From contig NZ_SDIC01000007.1 of the NCBI RefSeq assembly GCF_004116405.1, positions 186,001 to 250,000 on the forward strand: DNA of 64,000 bases. Direction: 5' to 3'. The notes beneath the pieces were generated by a model. The model saw only the letters and a list, made by a program, of their open reading frames with translations, did no database searches and was not told where the DNA came from. The translations under genes were made by a program, and so were the position numbers. Positions 54,676 through 62,986 of the stretch are shown piece after piece. Positions within the stretch are counted from its first letter, which is position 1. Each line of letters starts with the position of its first letter. The stretch comes from Halegenticoccus tardaugens (GTDB lineage: Archaea; Halobacteriota; Halobacteria; Halobacteriales; Haloferacaceae).

Positions 54676-55809
54676 TCAGAGCCTGAGTATCTCCTCGGCG
54701 TTCTCGTGCAGGATGGACTGACGAAGTTCATCGTCAAACGCTCGCGACGTGTAGAACCACGTCGGCGGGTCCAACGTCTGGTGCGGCCAGTCGCTCGAGT
54801 AGGTGAACATGTCGTCCGCCATGCTCAGGTCGAGAAGGTCTCTCGCCTGACCGGACCCGCGTGGGAGTGCAAGCGGTTGCGTCGTCAGATAAACGTTGTC
54901 GCGAAGGTACTCGCTGGGACGGCGCTTGAGGTACTTATCGCCAGTCGCGTGCTTCCGGGGCGTGATCTTCACGTCGTCGGGGTGCATCTCGTAGAACTCG
55001 TCCATCCGGTACCGAACAAACGGGACCCACCAGTGCCCGCCTTCTTGGACCACCACGTTCAGTTCCGGGAACCGATCGAACACACCCCGCATGATCATAT
55101 TGACGACGTTCACCATCGCGTGGATCGGCCAGTCGAAGCCAAGAACCTCAGTCCACGTCAGCATCTCGTCACCGATGTACGAGTGCTGCGGCCAGTAGGC
55201 AAGCGACCCATGCAGGAAAAGGGGAAAGTCGTTCTCGACCAGCGCTTCGAATACCGGATCAAACTGCTCGCTCCCCCACGGAGTCTTTGGCCCAAACCAC
55301 GAATAGGCCGCAACAACGTTGTCTTCCGCCGCGACCCGTTCGATCTCCTCGACGGCGTACTCTGGGTCCCATTTCGGGACGAGCATCGCCGTGTATATCC
55401 CTTCGTCGGCGAAGTTGTCGAGCATGTAGTCGTTCGCCGCCTGCACGACACCGTTTTTCAAAAGTGGATGGTGCTGAAGCGGCAGGTTGTTAATCCCTGC
55501 GTTGACGATGGGATCGTCGATGGCGAACTTCTCGCAGGCTTCACGGACGTCCTCGGCGTACTCTGCACGCCCCTGTGTGAACAGGCCTTCGTTGCCCTCT
55601 TTGATCGCGTACGCCGCGTCCCACTTGCCCATGACGGGCGTCGGACCGAACTCAGTCGACAACTTGTCTCGGACAACGTCGTCTTCTACGTACGACAGAA
55701 GTTCGTCCTCCATCGGATTGACGTGGAAGTCGAGGTCAATGATTCTGTCTTCGTACGCTTGATCCGGAACCTCCGCTTGCGAATTTATGCGGCTAATAGG
55801 CGAACCCAT
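54676..55809 (-). CDS. Amidohydrolase-2 family (ACMSD-like) hydrolase or decarboxylase, copy 2
   Basis: A 377-residue TIM-barrel enzyme paralogous to 28689-29807. Visible are IIDLDFHVNPMEDELLSYV at the N-terminus, a barrel His in FPLFLHGSLAYWPQHSY and the C-terminal metal Asp in YSSDWPHQTLDPP. The end ILHENAEEILRL matches the family's closing helix. It is divergent from the maleate-isomerase-like gene (171 bp between starts), suggesting a shared control region. As in copy 1, decarboxylation or hydrolysis of an aromatic-derived acid is plausible. Confidence 0.85.
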   Translation of the reverse strand: MGSPISRINSQAEVPDQAYEDRIIDLDFHVNPMEDELLSYVEDDVVRDKLSTEFGPTPVMGKWDAAYAIKEGNEGLFTQGRAEYAEDVREACEKFAIDDPIVNAGINNLPLQHHPLLKNGVVQAANDYMLDNFADEGIYTAMLVPKWDPEYAVEEIERVAAEDNVVAAYSWFGPKTPWGSEQFDPVFEALVENDFPLFLHGSLAYWPQHSYIGDEMLTWTEVLGFDWPIHAMVNVVNMIMRGVFDRFPELNVVVQEGGHWWVPFVRYRMDEFYEMHPDDVKITPRKHATGDKYLKRRPSEYLRDNVYLTTQPLALPRGSGQARDLLDLSMADDMFTYSSDWPHQTLDPPTWFYTSRAFDDELRQSILHENAEEILRL

Positions 55810-55980
55810 GAACCCACATGTGATCCTCTGCTATAAATAATTTACTTTGCGAATAGTCTATCTCCAGGATTCTAGAACGAACGGATCACGAACCGGTTCG
55901 AGCGACTGCTCGCTTATCGGTCGTATCAGCGATGCTGAGAAACGCCTAAGTGGGTGATAGACCCTTCTCTGACAGAGGCA

Positions 55981-56730
55981 ATGACCGACACCTTCCGCGT
56001 AGGACTGATAGTACCTAGCTCGAACGTGACCATGGAGACGGAGATTCCCACGATGTTGAACGACCGACCCGACCATTTCGGCGAGCAGTTCACGTTCCAC
56101 TCAAGTCGCATGCGCATGCAGAGCGTCACACAGGAGGAACTCGAAAACATGGACGACCAGTCCGAGCGGAGCGCTACCTTACTGTCGGACGCTCACTGCG
56201 ACGTTTTGGCGTACGCGTGTCTCATTGGGATCATGGCACAGGGGGCCGGCTACCACGAGGAGAGCGAGGCGAAACTTCATGAACGGACCGTCGAGAACGA
56301 CGCCGAGGCACCAATCGTGACGAGTGCCGGAGCCCTCGTCCGAGCGATGGACCGTCTAGATGCGGAGAGAGTTACGCTCATCGCTCCATACATCGAGGAA
56401 CTCACGCAAACGGTGATCGATTACTTCGAGAGCAGCGGTGTCGACGTCGTCGACTACGAGACGCTCGAATGCCCCGACAACCTTGAAGTCGCTCGACTCG
56501 ACCAGCGAAACCTCCTCGACATCGCTGACGGCCTCGAGACCAACAACTCGGACGCGTTGGTCCTCTCGTCGTGTGTCCAGATGCCGTCGTTGGCCTCAAT
56601 CCAGGCCGCCGAGGATAGGTTCGGACTCCCGGTGTTTTCGGCGGCGACGGCGACGACCTACGAGATCCTCGACCAACTCGGTCTCAGCACCCAGGTCAAT
56701 GGGGCGGGAAGTCTCCTCGACGGGGTGTGA
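55981..56730 (+). CDS. Maleate cis-trans isomerase / Asp-Glu racemase-superfamily protein
   Basis: A 249-residue protein with the two-Cys layout of maleate isomerase and arylmalonate decarboxylase: VGLIVPSSNVTMETEIP near the N-terminus (Asn15), Cys80 in LAYACLIGIMAQG and Cys198 in LVLSSCVQMPSLASIQAAED. Maleate isomerase converts maleate to fumarate. Beside a gentisate-type pathway this would let maleate, formed by direct hydrolysis of maleylpyruvate, enter the citric acid cycle. Start 55981 follows the family; an earlier ATG at 55954 adds nine residues. Confidence 0.82.
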   Translation: MTDTFRVGLIVPSSNVTMETEIPTMLNDRPDHFGEQFTFHSSRMRMQSVTQEELENMDDQSERSATLLSDAHCDVLAYACLIGIMAQGAGYHEESEAKLHERTVENDAEAPIVTSAGALVRAMDRLDAERVTLIAPYIEELTQTVIDYFESSGVDVVDYETLECPDNLEVARLDQRNLLDIADGLETNNSDALVLSSCVQMPSLASIQAAEDRFGLPVFSAATATTYEILDQLGLSTQVNGAGSLLDGV

Positions 56731-56832
56731 ATTGGTGCTTTCGGGTCCCGTCACCGGCGTAGTGTCTAATCGACATAGGTTATAATTATTATATTGAGAA
56801 GTTTTATGTAGGATCACGATCTCTCACGATCT

Positions 56833-58293
56833 ATGTTCGGTAGCCAGACGTGGGAGAACGAAGAGCACATATCCGACTCTTCGGTGACAGCCGAGGAGAA
56901 ATCCATCTCTGACGTGGACTTCAGGCAGAACGGGTGGAGACCGAAAATTCGGTTTGTTGTCGCGTTTCTAACTGGAGGGTTCGTCTTTCTGTTTCCCATC
57001 CAATGGGAGGGGCAGACGACAATTCCCCTCGACGTCATCATGACGCTCATCCAAAACGCGTCGACGGCCGCCGTCGAACTGTTTGCTCTGGGTACCATCA
57101 TCAGTGGCGGTGTTCTCACAACTGTCGCGGAAGTTCACTACCGCGGAGCACCGGTCCTCAGCGATCGGACGGAAGCATTGCTCGAATTAGAGTACTGGCG
57201 AACGGCGACGGTATTCGTGGTGTTCCGACTCGCCGCCGTCTTCTTCGCGTTCGCGATTTTGCTCGACATCGGTCCGGCGTGGATGCTGGCCGACTCTATC
57301 GTCAACATCGCTTGGGGTGCGCTCGTCATTACAGTCGCACTCGTGATTCCCATCGGTGCCATCTTCGTCAATCTGCTCGCCGAACTCGGTGGTCTTCAGT
57401 TCATTGGGACGTTGGCGCAACCGCTCATGCGGCCCGTGTTCAATCTCCCCGGCCGGTCGGCCCTCGACAGCGCGGCATCATGGCTCGGGTCGTTCAGCAT
57501 CGGTTACTATCTCACCCGAAACGTCTTCGACCGCGGAGGATACAACAAGCGCGAGGTGTTCGTAATCTGTACCTGTTTCGCGACCGCAAACCTCGGGACT
57601 GTCGGGGCGGTCGCGGCGATTCTCGGCCTTCTCCACGTCTTCCCCGTCATCGTCCTCCTATACATCGTCTCGACGCTCGTCGTCGCGGCGGTCCTCGTTC
57701 GGATTCCGCCGCTCTCGACGGTGCCCGAGGAGTACATCGCGGACCCCGATCCGGAACCGCAGTTCACCGGGACCGTCGGCGACTACCTCCGGTTCGCCTT
57801 CAACGAGGGTGTGGCCGCGGCTGAGGAGGGAGAATCGATACTCGGAGCCTCGTTCACCGGATTCGTTGACGGGTTGAAGCTCGCCGGGACGGTGGTCGGG
57901 TCCGTACTGACGATGTCGATGGTCGTCCTCCTCCTTGAAGCGTACACGCCCCTCTTCCAGTACATCGCCGAACCGTTCGTCCCCGTCATGTCCTTGCTCG
58001 GTATCCCAGATCCACATATGGCTACCATCGGCATCATTCTCGGCGGGGCGGAGTTCTTCATCGGTGGCACGTTCGTCGTCGAAGCCGATCTGGTCACGCA
58101 GGTGTTCGTCCTCGTCGTAACGAGTGCACAGGCGATTTTCTTCTCCGCGCCAGCGCCGATGATGGTCGACATGTTCGACGACATCCCGATGCGGTTCCGC
58201 GACCTCTTCCTCCTCCTGGTCATGCGCACCGTCCTCCTGGTGCCTGTCGCCGCGATCCTGACTCACGGGGCGGCGGCAGTCGGACTTATCTAA
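56833..58293 (+). CDS. YjiH-like/nucleoside-recognition (gate-domain) membrane protein, copy 3
   Basis: A 486-residue membrane protein nearly colinear with the one at 26735-28195 (same length, same MFGSQ start, same soluble loop VPEEYIADPDPEPQFTGTV, same PAPMMVDMFDDIPMRFRDLF end). It lies 102 bp downstream of the maleate-isomerase-like gene and converges with the second uspA gene. A TATA-like gttttatgt at about 56800-56808, some 28 nt upstream, suggests its own leaderless promoter. Transported compound unknown. Confidence 0.84.
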   Translation: MFGSQTWENEEHISDSSVTAEEKSISDVDFRQNGWRPKIRFVVAFLTGGFVFLFPIQWEGQTTIPLDVIMTLIQNASTAAVELFALGTIISGGVLTTVAEVHYRGAPVLSDRTEALLELEYWRTATVFVVFRLAAVFFAFAILLDIGPAWMLADSIVNIAWGALVITVALVIPIGAIFVNLLAELGGLQFIGTLAQPLMRPVFNLPGRSALDSAASWLGSFSIGYYLTRNVFDRGGYNKREVFVICTCFATANLGTVGAVAAILGLLHVFPVIVLLYIVSTLVVAAVLVRIPPLSTVPEEYIADPDPEPQFTGTVGDYLRFAFNEGVAAAEEGESILGASFTGFVDGLKLAGTVVGSVLTMSMVVLLLEAYTPLFQYIAEPFVPVMSLLGIPDPHMATIGIILGGAEFFIGGTFVVEADLVTQVFVLVVTSAQAIFFSAPAPMMVDMFDDIPMRFRDLFLLLVMRTVLLVPVAAILTHGAAAVGLI

Positions 58294-58362
58294 TCCGATA
58301 CGACCCGCCGTTAGTGGGATCCAGAGACCCGGACTCTCATCCGAAAGAACCGCCGGCAGCTT

Positions 58363-58758
58363 TCAGTCGTCGGTCGTTTCGTACAGAACCGGTTGGTCCG
58401 ACTTCAGAACGACATCCTGTGAGACACTTCCGAACAGTGCTTTGCCCGTCGGCGACCGCTTCCGCCCGGCGAGGCTAACGACGTCGGCGTCGACTCGCGC
58501 TGCCTCATCGAGTATCTCCTGAACCGCGTCACCACTCGACTGTTCAACTTCGACATCGAACCCCGCTGCTTCGAGGCGTTCGAGGGCCGCTGCAACCGAG
58601 TTGAGCTTCCGCGCGTCGGCCCCCTCGTCGTCGGCCCGGAAGACGTGAAAGAGAACGAGTCGCATGTCGTCTCTCACGAGTGGCAGTTCGAGTATCGACT
58701 CGGCCTGTCCCTCCGCCTGTTCGACATCCGTGTCGATCGCGAGTGGTATCGTCATCAT
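58363..58758 (-). CDS. UspA-type universal stress protein, copy 2
   Basis: A 131-residue USP-fold protein paralogous to 26058-26447 (LAGRKRSPTGKALFGSVSQD, EAAGFDVEVEQSSGDAVQEI in both). Two adjacent ATGs begin it. Here the gene is convergent with the membrane-protein gene rather than upstream of it, so the pair has been rearranged but kept together. Confidence 0.88.
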   Translation of the reverse strand: MMTIPLAIDTDVEQAEGQAESILELPLVRDDMRLVLFHVFRADDEGADARKLNSVAAALERLEAAGFDVEVEQSSGDAVQEILDEAARVDADVVSLAGRKRSPTGKALFGSVSQDVVLKSDQPVLYETTDD

Positions 58759-58769
58759 GGTCTGTGACG

Positions 58770-59010
58770 GGTCCTGAAGGAGAACACATCGCTGCCCTGT
58801 TCAGTTCCCATGGATACGACGCTGGTGACCATCATATGCCTTGTCACGTCTTGCCGCTGCCCGTTCACGGAACAGACCGACGATACCTCGAAGAGTTCGT
58901 CGGACGAGACGAGTTCGCGACAATCCTCGCAGATCATCCGTCGTTGGAGAGCGTACTTCCACAGTCTCCCGCCCCACTCCGGATCGTGTTAAGTCGAGGA
59001 AACGTCCCGA
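58770..59010 (-). pseudogene. Decayed copy of the small zinc-ribbon protein
   Basis: On the minus strand one frame reads GGRLWKYALQR and, after a frameshift, MICEDCRELVSSDELFEV. These align with GGKLWEYAIDGQ and MVCEDCRSVFESKDVF of the intact protein at 35868-36050. The first Cys pair is lost. It lies between uspA and the second FAH gene, matching the place of the intact copy next to the first FAH gene. Confidence 0.65.
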
Positions 59011-59018
59011 CGCGACCG

Positions 59019-59888
59019 CTACTGGCCGCCCTTTTCGACGTTCACATCAGCGAAGGAGACATCGCGCTGGGTGACGTCGACAGTCATCGAACCGACGGAC
59101 TCGATTTCGGCGTCCACGATGTCACCGTCGTTCAGTTCGCTGACACCCTCGGGCGTCCCCGTGGTAACGACGTCACCGGCTTCAAGAGTCGCCCCGATGG
59201 AGGCGTACTGCACCACGTCGGCGCAGGTGTACACCATATCGCTGGTGTTCGCGTCTTGCCGCACCTCGCCGTTGAGGTCAAGTCGCATGTCGAGGTTTTG
59301 CGGATTGTCTATCTCGTCGGGTGTGACGACCGAGGGGCCAATGACAGTGAAGGTATCGTACGACTTGCGGTTCGAGCGGTCTTGGTCGCCGCGGACAGAG
59401 ATATCCAGCAGGATAGTGTACCCGAAGATACTGTCCCACGCTTCGTCGACGCTGACGTCCTTCACGTCCTCGCCAATTACGAACGCAAGTTCGACTTCGT
59501 GGTCGACTCGACGGTCGTCGAAGGGGAGTTCGATACCGTGGTCCGGTCCGACGACGCTCGACGGTGCCTTCAGGAAGTAGCCCTTGTCCTTGATGGAGAA
59601 CCACTCGTCGGTGGTGATGTCTTTGTCAGCGATGGCCTCCTCAATGTGCTTCTCATAGTTCAGGGGCGCGGCGACGACCTTGACAGGGCGCTTCACCGGC
59701 GACTCGACAGTGACGTCCTCACGCCGGAAGTCCGGGTCGGCGTCGGCATATTCATTGGCGTCGTAGTCGCCTTGGATGTACTCCACGAGAGGGTCCTCAG
59801 CGTCAATACCGAGGCGGTCAGTCACGTCTACGATGCCGTCTTCTGTGAGCAGTCCCAGGCGGTCCTGGTCGAAACACACGAATCGCAT
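59019..59888 (-). CDS. FAH-family hydrolase (fumaryl-/maleylpyruvate hydrolase-like), copy 2
   Basis: A 289-residue paralogue of 36141-37016, very similar along its whole length (APLNYEKHIEEAIADKDITT, FLKAPSSVVGPDHGIELPFD, ILLDISVRGDQDRSNRKSYD, VTTGTPEGVSELNDGD). Metal-binding acids are kept in DHEVELAFVIGEDVK. The start at 59888 (MRFVCFDQDRLG) is supported by a TATA box, tttatta on the minus strand, centred 26 nt upstream near 59914; an upstream in-frame extension to 60071 is rejected. It may act on a differently substituted acylpyruvate than copy 1. Confidence 0.9.
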   Translation of the reverse strand: MRFVCFDQDRLGLLTEDGIVDVTDRLGIDAEDPLVEYIQGDYDANEYADADPDFRREDVTVESPVKRPVKVVAAPLNYEKHIEEAIADKDITTDEWFSIKDKGYFLKAPSSVVGPDHGIELPFDDRRVDHEVELAFVIGEDVKDVSVDEAWDSIFGYTILLDISVRGDQDRSNRKSYDTFTVIGPSVVTPDEIDNPQNLDMRLDLNGEVRQDANTSDMVYTCADVVQYASIGATLEAGDVVTTGTPEGVSELNDGDIVDAEIESVGSMTVDVTQRDVSFADVNVEKGGQ

Positions 59889-59909
59889 GTATGGTTTTCT
59901 ATCCAGCGT

Positions 59910-59917
59910 GGTAATAA
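59910..59917 (-). promoter_or_regulatory. TATA box of the second FAH gene
   Basis: Read on the minus strand as tttattac, centred about 26 nt before the ATG at 59888. It fixes the leaderless start and argues against the longer open frame. Confidence 0.55.
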
Positions 59918-60196
59918 ACCATGCCATTCCCGAAATTCTGTACCGACAAGAAGACGTTTCGAGGATACCGAACTGTTCGGTGATTTGTTCAGTATGCCGG
60001 TCTCCGACGCGTAATTCGTCATCGTCCGACCAACTGTTGAGGATGAGAGCCGATTGCCGTGACTGACCCACGAACTGAGAGAAAAGTAAGAGAACGGTCG
60101 TACGTCCCTACAACTTCGATTTTGTCGAACTACCCTGTCGGCTGTCACCAATATACTATCTAGCGAATCAGGGAAGATGCCCTCTCAGGCACTGTC

Positions 60197-60218
60197 TAGT
60201 TACTTGACTTCGCACGTT
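60197..60218. repeat. Left terminal inverted repeat of the IS701-like element
   Basis: Twenty-two bases that are the exact reverse complement of 61418-61439. Confidence 0.9.
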
Positions 60219-61334
60219 AGACGAACATTCCCTTGATCTTGCGCATTAACTCGTCGGTGCTGCGGTCGGGGCTGTTGAGTGCCCAAGAGAGAAGGTTTTG
60301 AACGCTTTCGCGGAACGAACGCTTGACATCGTTGCGAAGTGAACTCGCACGTACGAGAATCGTTCCAACAGCTCTCTCTGCAGCACCGAGCTTCAGGAGG
60401 CTGTAGGCCAACATCAGCAGGTGCCAGTGCCGACTGGTACCTGCGGCGTGCCGGAGCTCGCAGTCTCCCAAACCAAGATCCTGCTTTGTGTCCCTGAAGA
60501 ACGTCTCCACTCGCCATCTCATCGCGGACAACGTGATGAGATGGCTCGCTGGCGCAGCGATCTTGTTCGAGACGATGTACTTCACGCTCGCTTCGTCTTT
60601 CTCGCTCGATTCCTCCTCGGTGATCAGCAACGTCACCACGCCGAGACGGCTAACATCGCGCTTCTGCGTCCAGATGTGGTAGGTTTCGCCGTCGACCGCG
60701 GGACTGTGTCGATACGCTTGCCGAGCGCATTGACACGGAGCCGGTCACCGCCGTAGCTCACGAGTGCGTGGCTTTTGACCGCTGAAACCCACTCTTTCCC
60801 GTAGGTTTCGAGATGCGTGACGAATTCCTCGGAACAATAGCTCGTGTCGAAGAGATAGGTGTCCGCGCGGACATCTATCTCGATGAGCTCGTCGACGAGT
60901 TCGATAGCTAGCCCAACGCGTCGATGTGCGTCTTTTCCGTAGAGACGGAAGGTGAGTGAGTAGGTGGTTTTGTCGTCGGCGTAGAGCGCGTAGATAATGT
61001 TCTGGCCCCAGATGTATCCTGGGACGGTGTAATCGTAGAATTTCCCGGCGTTAGGGATGTGTTCGCCGACTTTGTGCGTGAAGGTGTCGTCATTATCGAC
61101 GACACCGTCACTGGTCCATCTGGTATCGTCGGCCTGCTGGAGGAGTTCGAGTCGTTCTCTGTTGAGTCGGTCTTCGTCCCAGTCGTACTCGGTGAAGAAC
61201 TTGTTGAGTGCGCGTTCGCTGTTGACCGGAAGAACGTGGTTCGAGATGCCCTGAACGGTCTTGTTGGTGGCGGCAACAAGACCTGTCACGGAGGTCTTGG
61301 CGTGGTGTTTCTGCCTCGTTGGGAAACACTCCAC
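60217..61334 (-). pseudogene. IS701-like DDE transposase with one frameshift
   Basis: The N-terminal frame (60633-61334) contains NSERALNKFFTEYDWDEDRL, YALYADDKTTYSLTFRLYGK and TYLFDTSYCSEEFVTHLETY. The C-terminal frame (60217-60700) carries VDGETYHIW, ASHLITLSAMRWRVETFFRD and TKQDLGLGDCELRHAAGTSR with the last catalytic Glu. The frames join at about 60704, where an indel follows DTVPR. Apart from that the gene looks complete, so it is recently inactivated, expressed by frameshifting, or a sequencing error. Confidence 0.82.
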
Positions 61335-61417
61335 TGGTCGATTGGCTCAATACACGATAAGAACGACGTGATCGGAAGCATCGCGTTTCACCCTCTCTCT
61401 ACGGGCTCAGGCTACAT

Positions 61418-61439
61418 AACGTGCGAAGTCAAGTAACTA
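61418..61439. repeat. Right terminal inverted repeat of the IS701-like element
   Basis: Exact reverse complement of 60197-60218. A degraded version lies at 944-966, marking the end of the other copy. Confidence 0.9.
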
Positions 61440-61917
61440 AACACGGCCCTTCAACTTGTGCAATCCACATTTCATTCCAATATGGAACGGGAGTGAGCAC
61501 GAAATTCTCTCTATTGAGGCGCTTTCTTTCTTCACCATCTACGTCACTGATCGTTACAAATACCGCAGTTTATTTGAAATGGAAATTGTCTATGACAAGG
61601 AAGATAAATACCGATTCATCAGATTCAACTTGAACACGTACCGAGATTCGATTGTATCACGTCCGTATCGATGCACGAGTACAACGTCGTCGCCCGCATC
61701 GATTACTTTAGGAAGATGATGGGACAGACGACGATAACGATACAGCGTATAAGATTGAGGGACCGAGTGCAGACAATGCTCAACGCCAGCTTTGATTATA
61801 GAAAGGGTTAACCGAGCATGAAGTCTTTGATTACAAACGTAGTAATGTAATAATACTATTCCCTGATACAAATGTGCGCTGAGGGAAATTCACACGAGCG
61901 TTCACTATGGAGAAATT
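61440..61917. other. Intergenic region, no gene recognised
   Basis: About 480 AT-rich bases between the IS and the last IclR gene. Short open frames on both strands have no recognisable content. Confidence 0.45.
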
Positions 61918-62694
61918 TTACGAATGGGCAATAGTTAGCTCGATTTCGTTAACTACGCTGAGTATAAGGTGAGGCATTTCCTCCTTTATTGGCTTACCAC
62001 GCATCCGGTGGCTCGGTCCCGACACCGTGCAGGCACCTATCACAGTGTCATCGGGAGCTTTCATTGGAGCACTCACTGCAAACAGCCCCTTTGTACTCTC
62101 CCCTAAACTGAAGCTATATCCACGATCACGAATTTCCTCCAGCTCTTCGAACAGGGTATCACGATCTGTGATCGTCATATCGTTCGCCGCTGGTAGGCCG
62201 TGACGATCAATGATTTCATTTACTCGCTTAGGTGGGAGTTGGGAGAGAATAGCCTTTCCAGAAGCTGTTTGATGGAGATACATCCGGGTTCCAGTACGCG
62301 TTCGCGAGGGGACACCATGTCGGCCTGATTCACGGTAAAGGACGACCGCTAACCCGCTTTCTTCGGTCATAAACTGAGTAACTTCGTTCGTCTTTTCAGC
62401 CAATTCTTGGAGCTTCGGTTTTATGATGTTCACACCAGGAAATTGAGAGCGAACGTGCCCTCCAATGTCGAGAAACCGAAATCCGAGTCGATATTTGGAC
62501 TCTTCTTTGACAATGTAATCATGATCAACCATTGTATTTAGATGTTTATGAGCTGTACTTTTCGCGATGTCGCTGTGGTCAGCGATTTCAGTCAGCTGTG
62601 CCTCTCCAAGGTCTTCTAGTGTTTCGATAAGCTTGAACGTCGTGCTGAGGCTCTTTATCCGTGCAGGCACATCTGAATTCTCTTGATCTATCAT
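61918..62694 (-). CDS. IclR-family transcriptional regulator (5 of 5)
   Basis: A 258-residue regulator (AQLTEIADHSDIAKSTAHKH in the winged helix; LHQTASGKAILSQLPPKRVN and KGLFAVSAPMKAPDDTVIGA in the effector domain). The start at 62694 (MIDQENSD) is supported by a TATA box on the minus strand (ttataaatat, about 62715-62724) 26 nt upstream. It is divergent from the thiolase-like gene, its likely target. Confidence 0.92.
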   Translation of the reverse strand: MIDQENSDVPARIKSLSTTFKLIETLEDLGEAQLTEIADHSDIAKSTAHKHLNTMVDHDYIVKEESKYRLGFRFLDIGGHVRSQFPGVNIIKPKLQELAEKTNEVTQFMTEESGLAVVLYRESGRHGVPSRTRTGTRMYLHQTASGKAILSQLPPKRVNEIIDRHGLPAANDMTITDRDTLFEELEEIRDRGYSFSLGESTKGLFAVSAPMKAPDDTVIGACTVSGPSHRMRGKPIKEEMPHLILSVVNEIELTIAHS

Positions 62695-62714
62695 AGGGTA
62701 TTGTGGTGTGTTCT

Positions 62715-62724
62715 CATATTTATA
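62715..62724 (-). promoter_or_regulatory. TATA box of the IclR gene at 61918-62694
   Basis: AT-rich TATA-like sequence 26 nt upstream of the ATG at 62694, as for leaderless haloarchaeal genes. Confidence 0.55.
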
Positions 62725-62986
62725 ATTCACTAATGAGAAATGACTGGCTCGAATTCGCGTGATTTACTAAGCAACTACCCAAATTTTAAATATATTGACT
62801 TATTGAATATCTATCATACCCGCATCGGTATCACGGCCGTAAATCTCACATCACGAGCCCATAACCAGGATGCCATTGGTTATTTTTCATATTACTCTCC
62901 TAGTATAAAAACCACCATAGTTCTTTCTCCGGCATTTCCGGGATCCGTAGATGTATCTCTTCGGATGCAGCAAGGTAACCACCATC

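Larger units (their letters stand above)
60197..61439 (-). mobile_element. IS701-like (IS4-superfamily) insertion sequence, nearly intact
   Basis: A 1243-bp element bounded by perfect 22-bp inverted repeats, tagttacttgacttcgcacg... at 60197-60218 and its complement at 61418-61439. It carries one transposase gene on the minus strand split by a frameshift. I could not see an obvious target-site duplication in the flanks. A decayed copy in the same orientation covers 1-966, so the whole catabolic region lies between two direct copies. Confidence 0.85.

Noticed and set aside
54706..55836. Plus-strand open frame of 376 codons opposite the second amidohydrolase
   Set aside because: Antisense shadow caused by high GC codon bias; the minus-strand protein has metal-site motifs.
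58680..60014. Plus-strand open frame of 444 codons opposite the second FAH gene
   Set aside because: It spans the uspA start, the decayed zinc ribbon and the FAH gene on the other strand; no homology visible.
60190..61446. Target-site duplication around the IS701-like element
   Set aside because: I compared the bases just outside both inverted repeats and found no convincing direct repeat.
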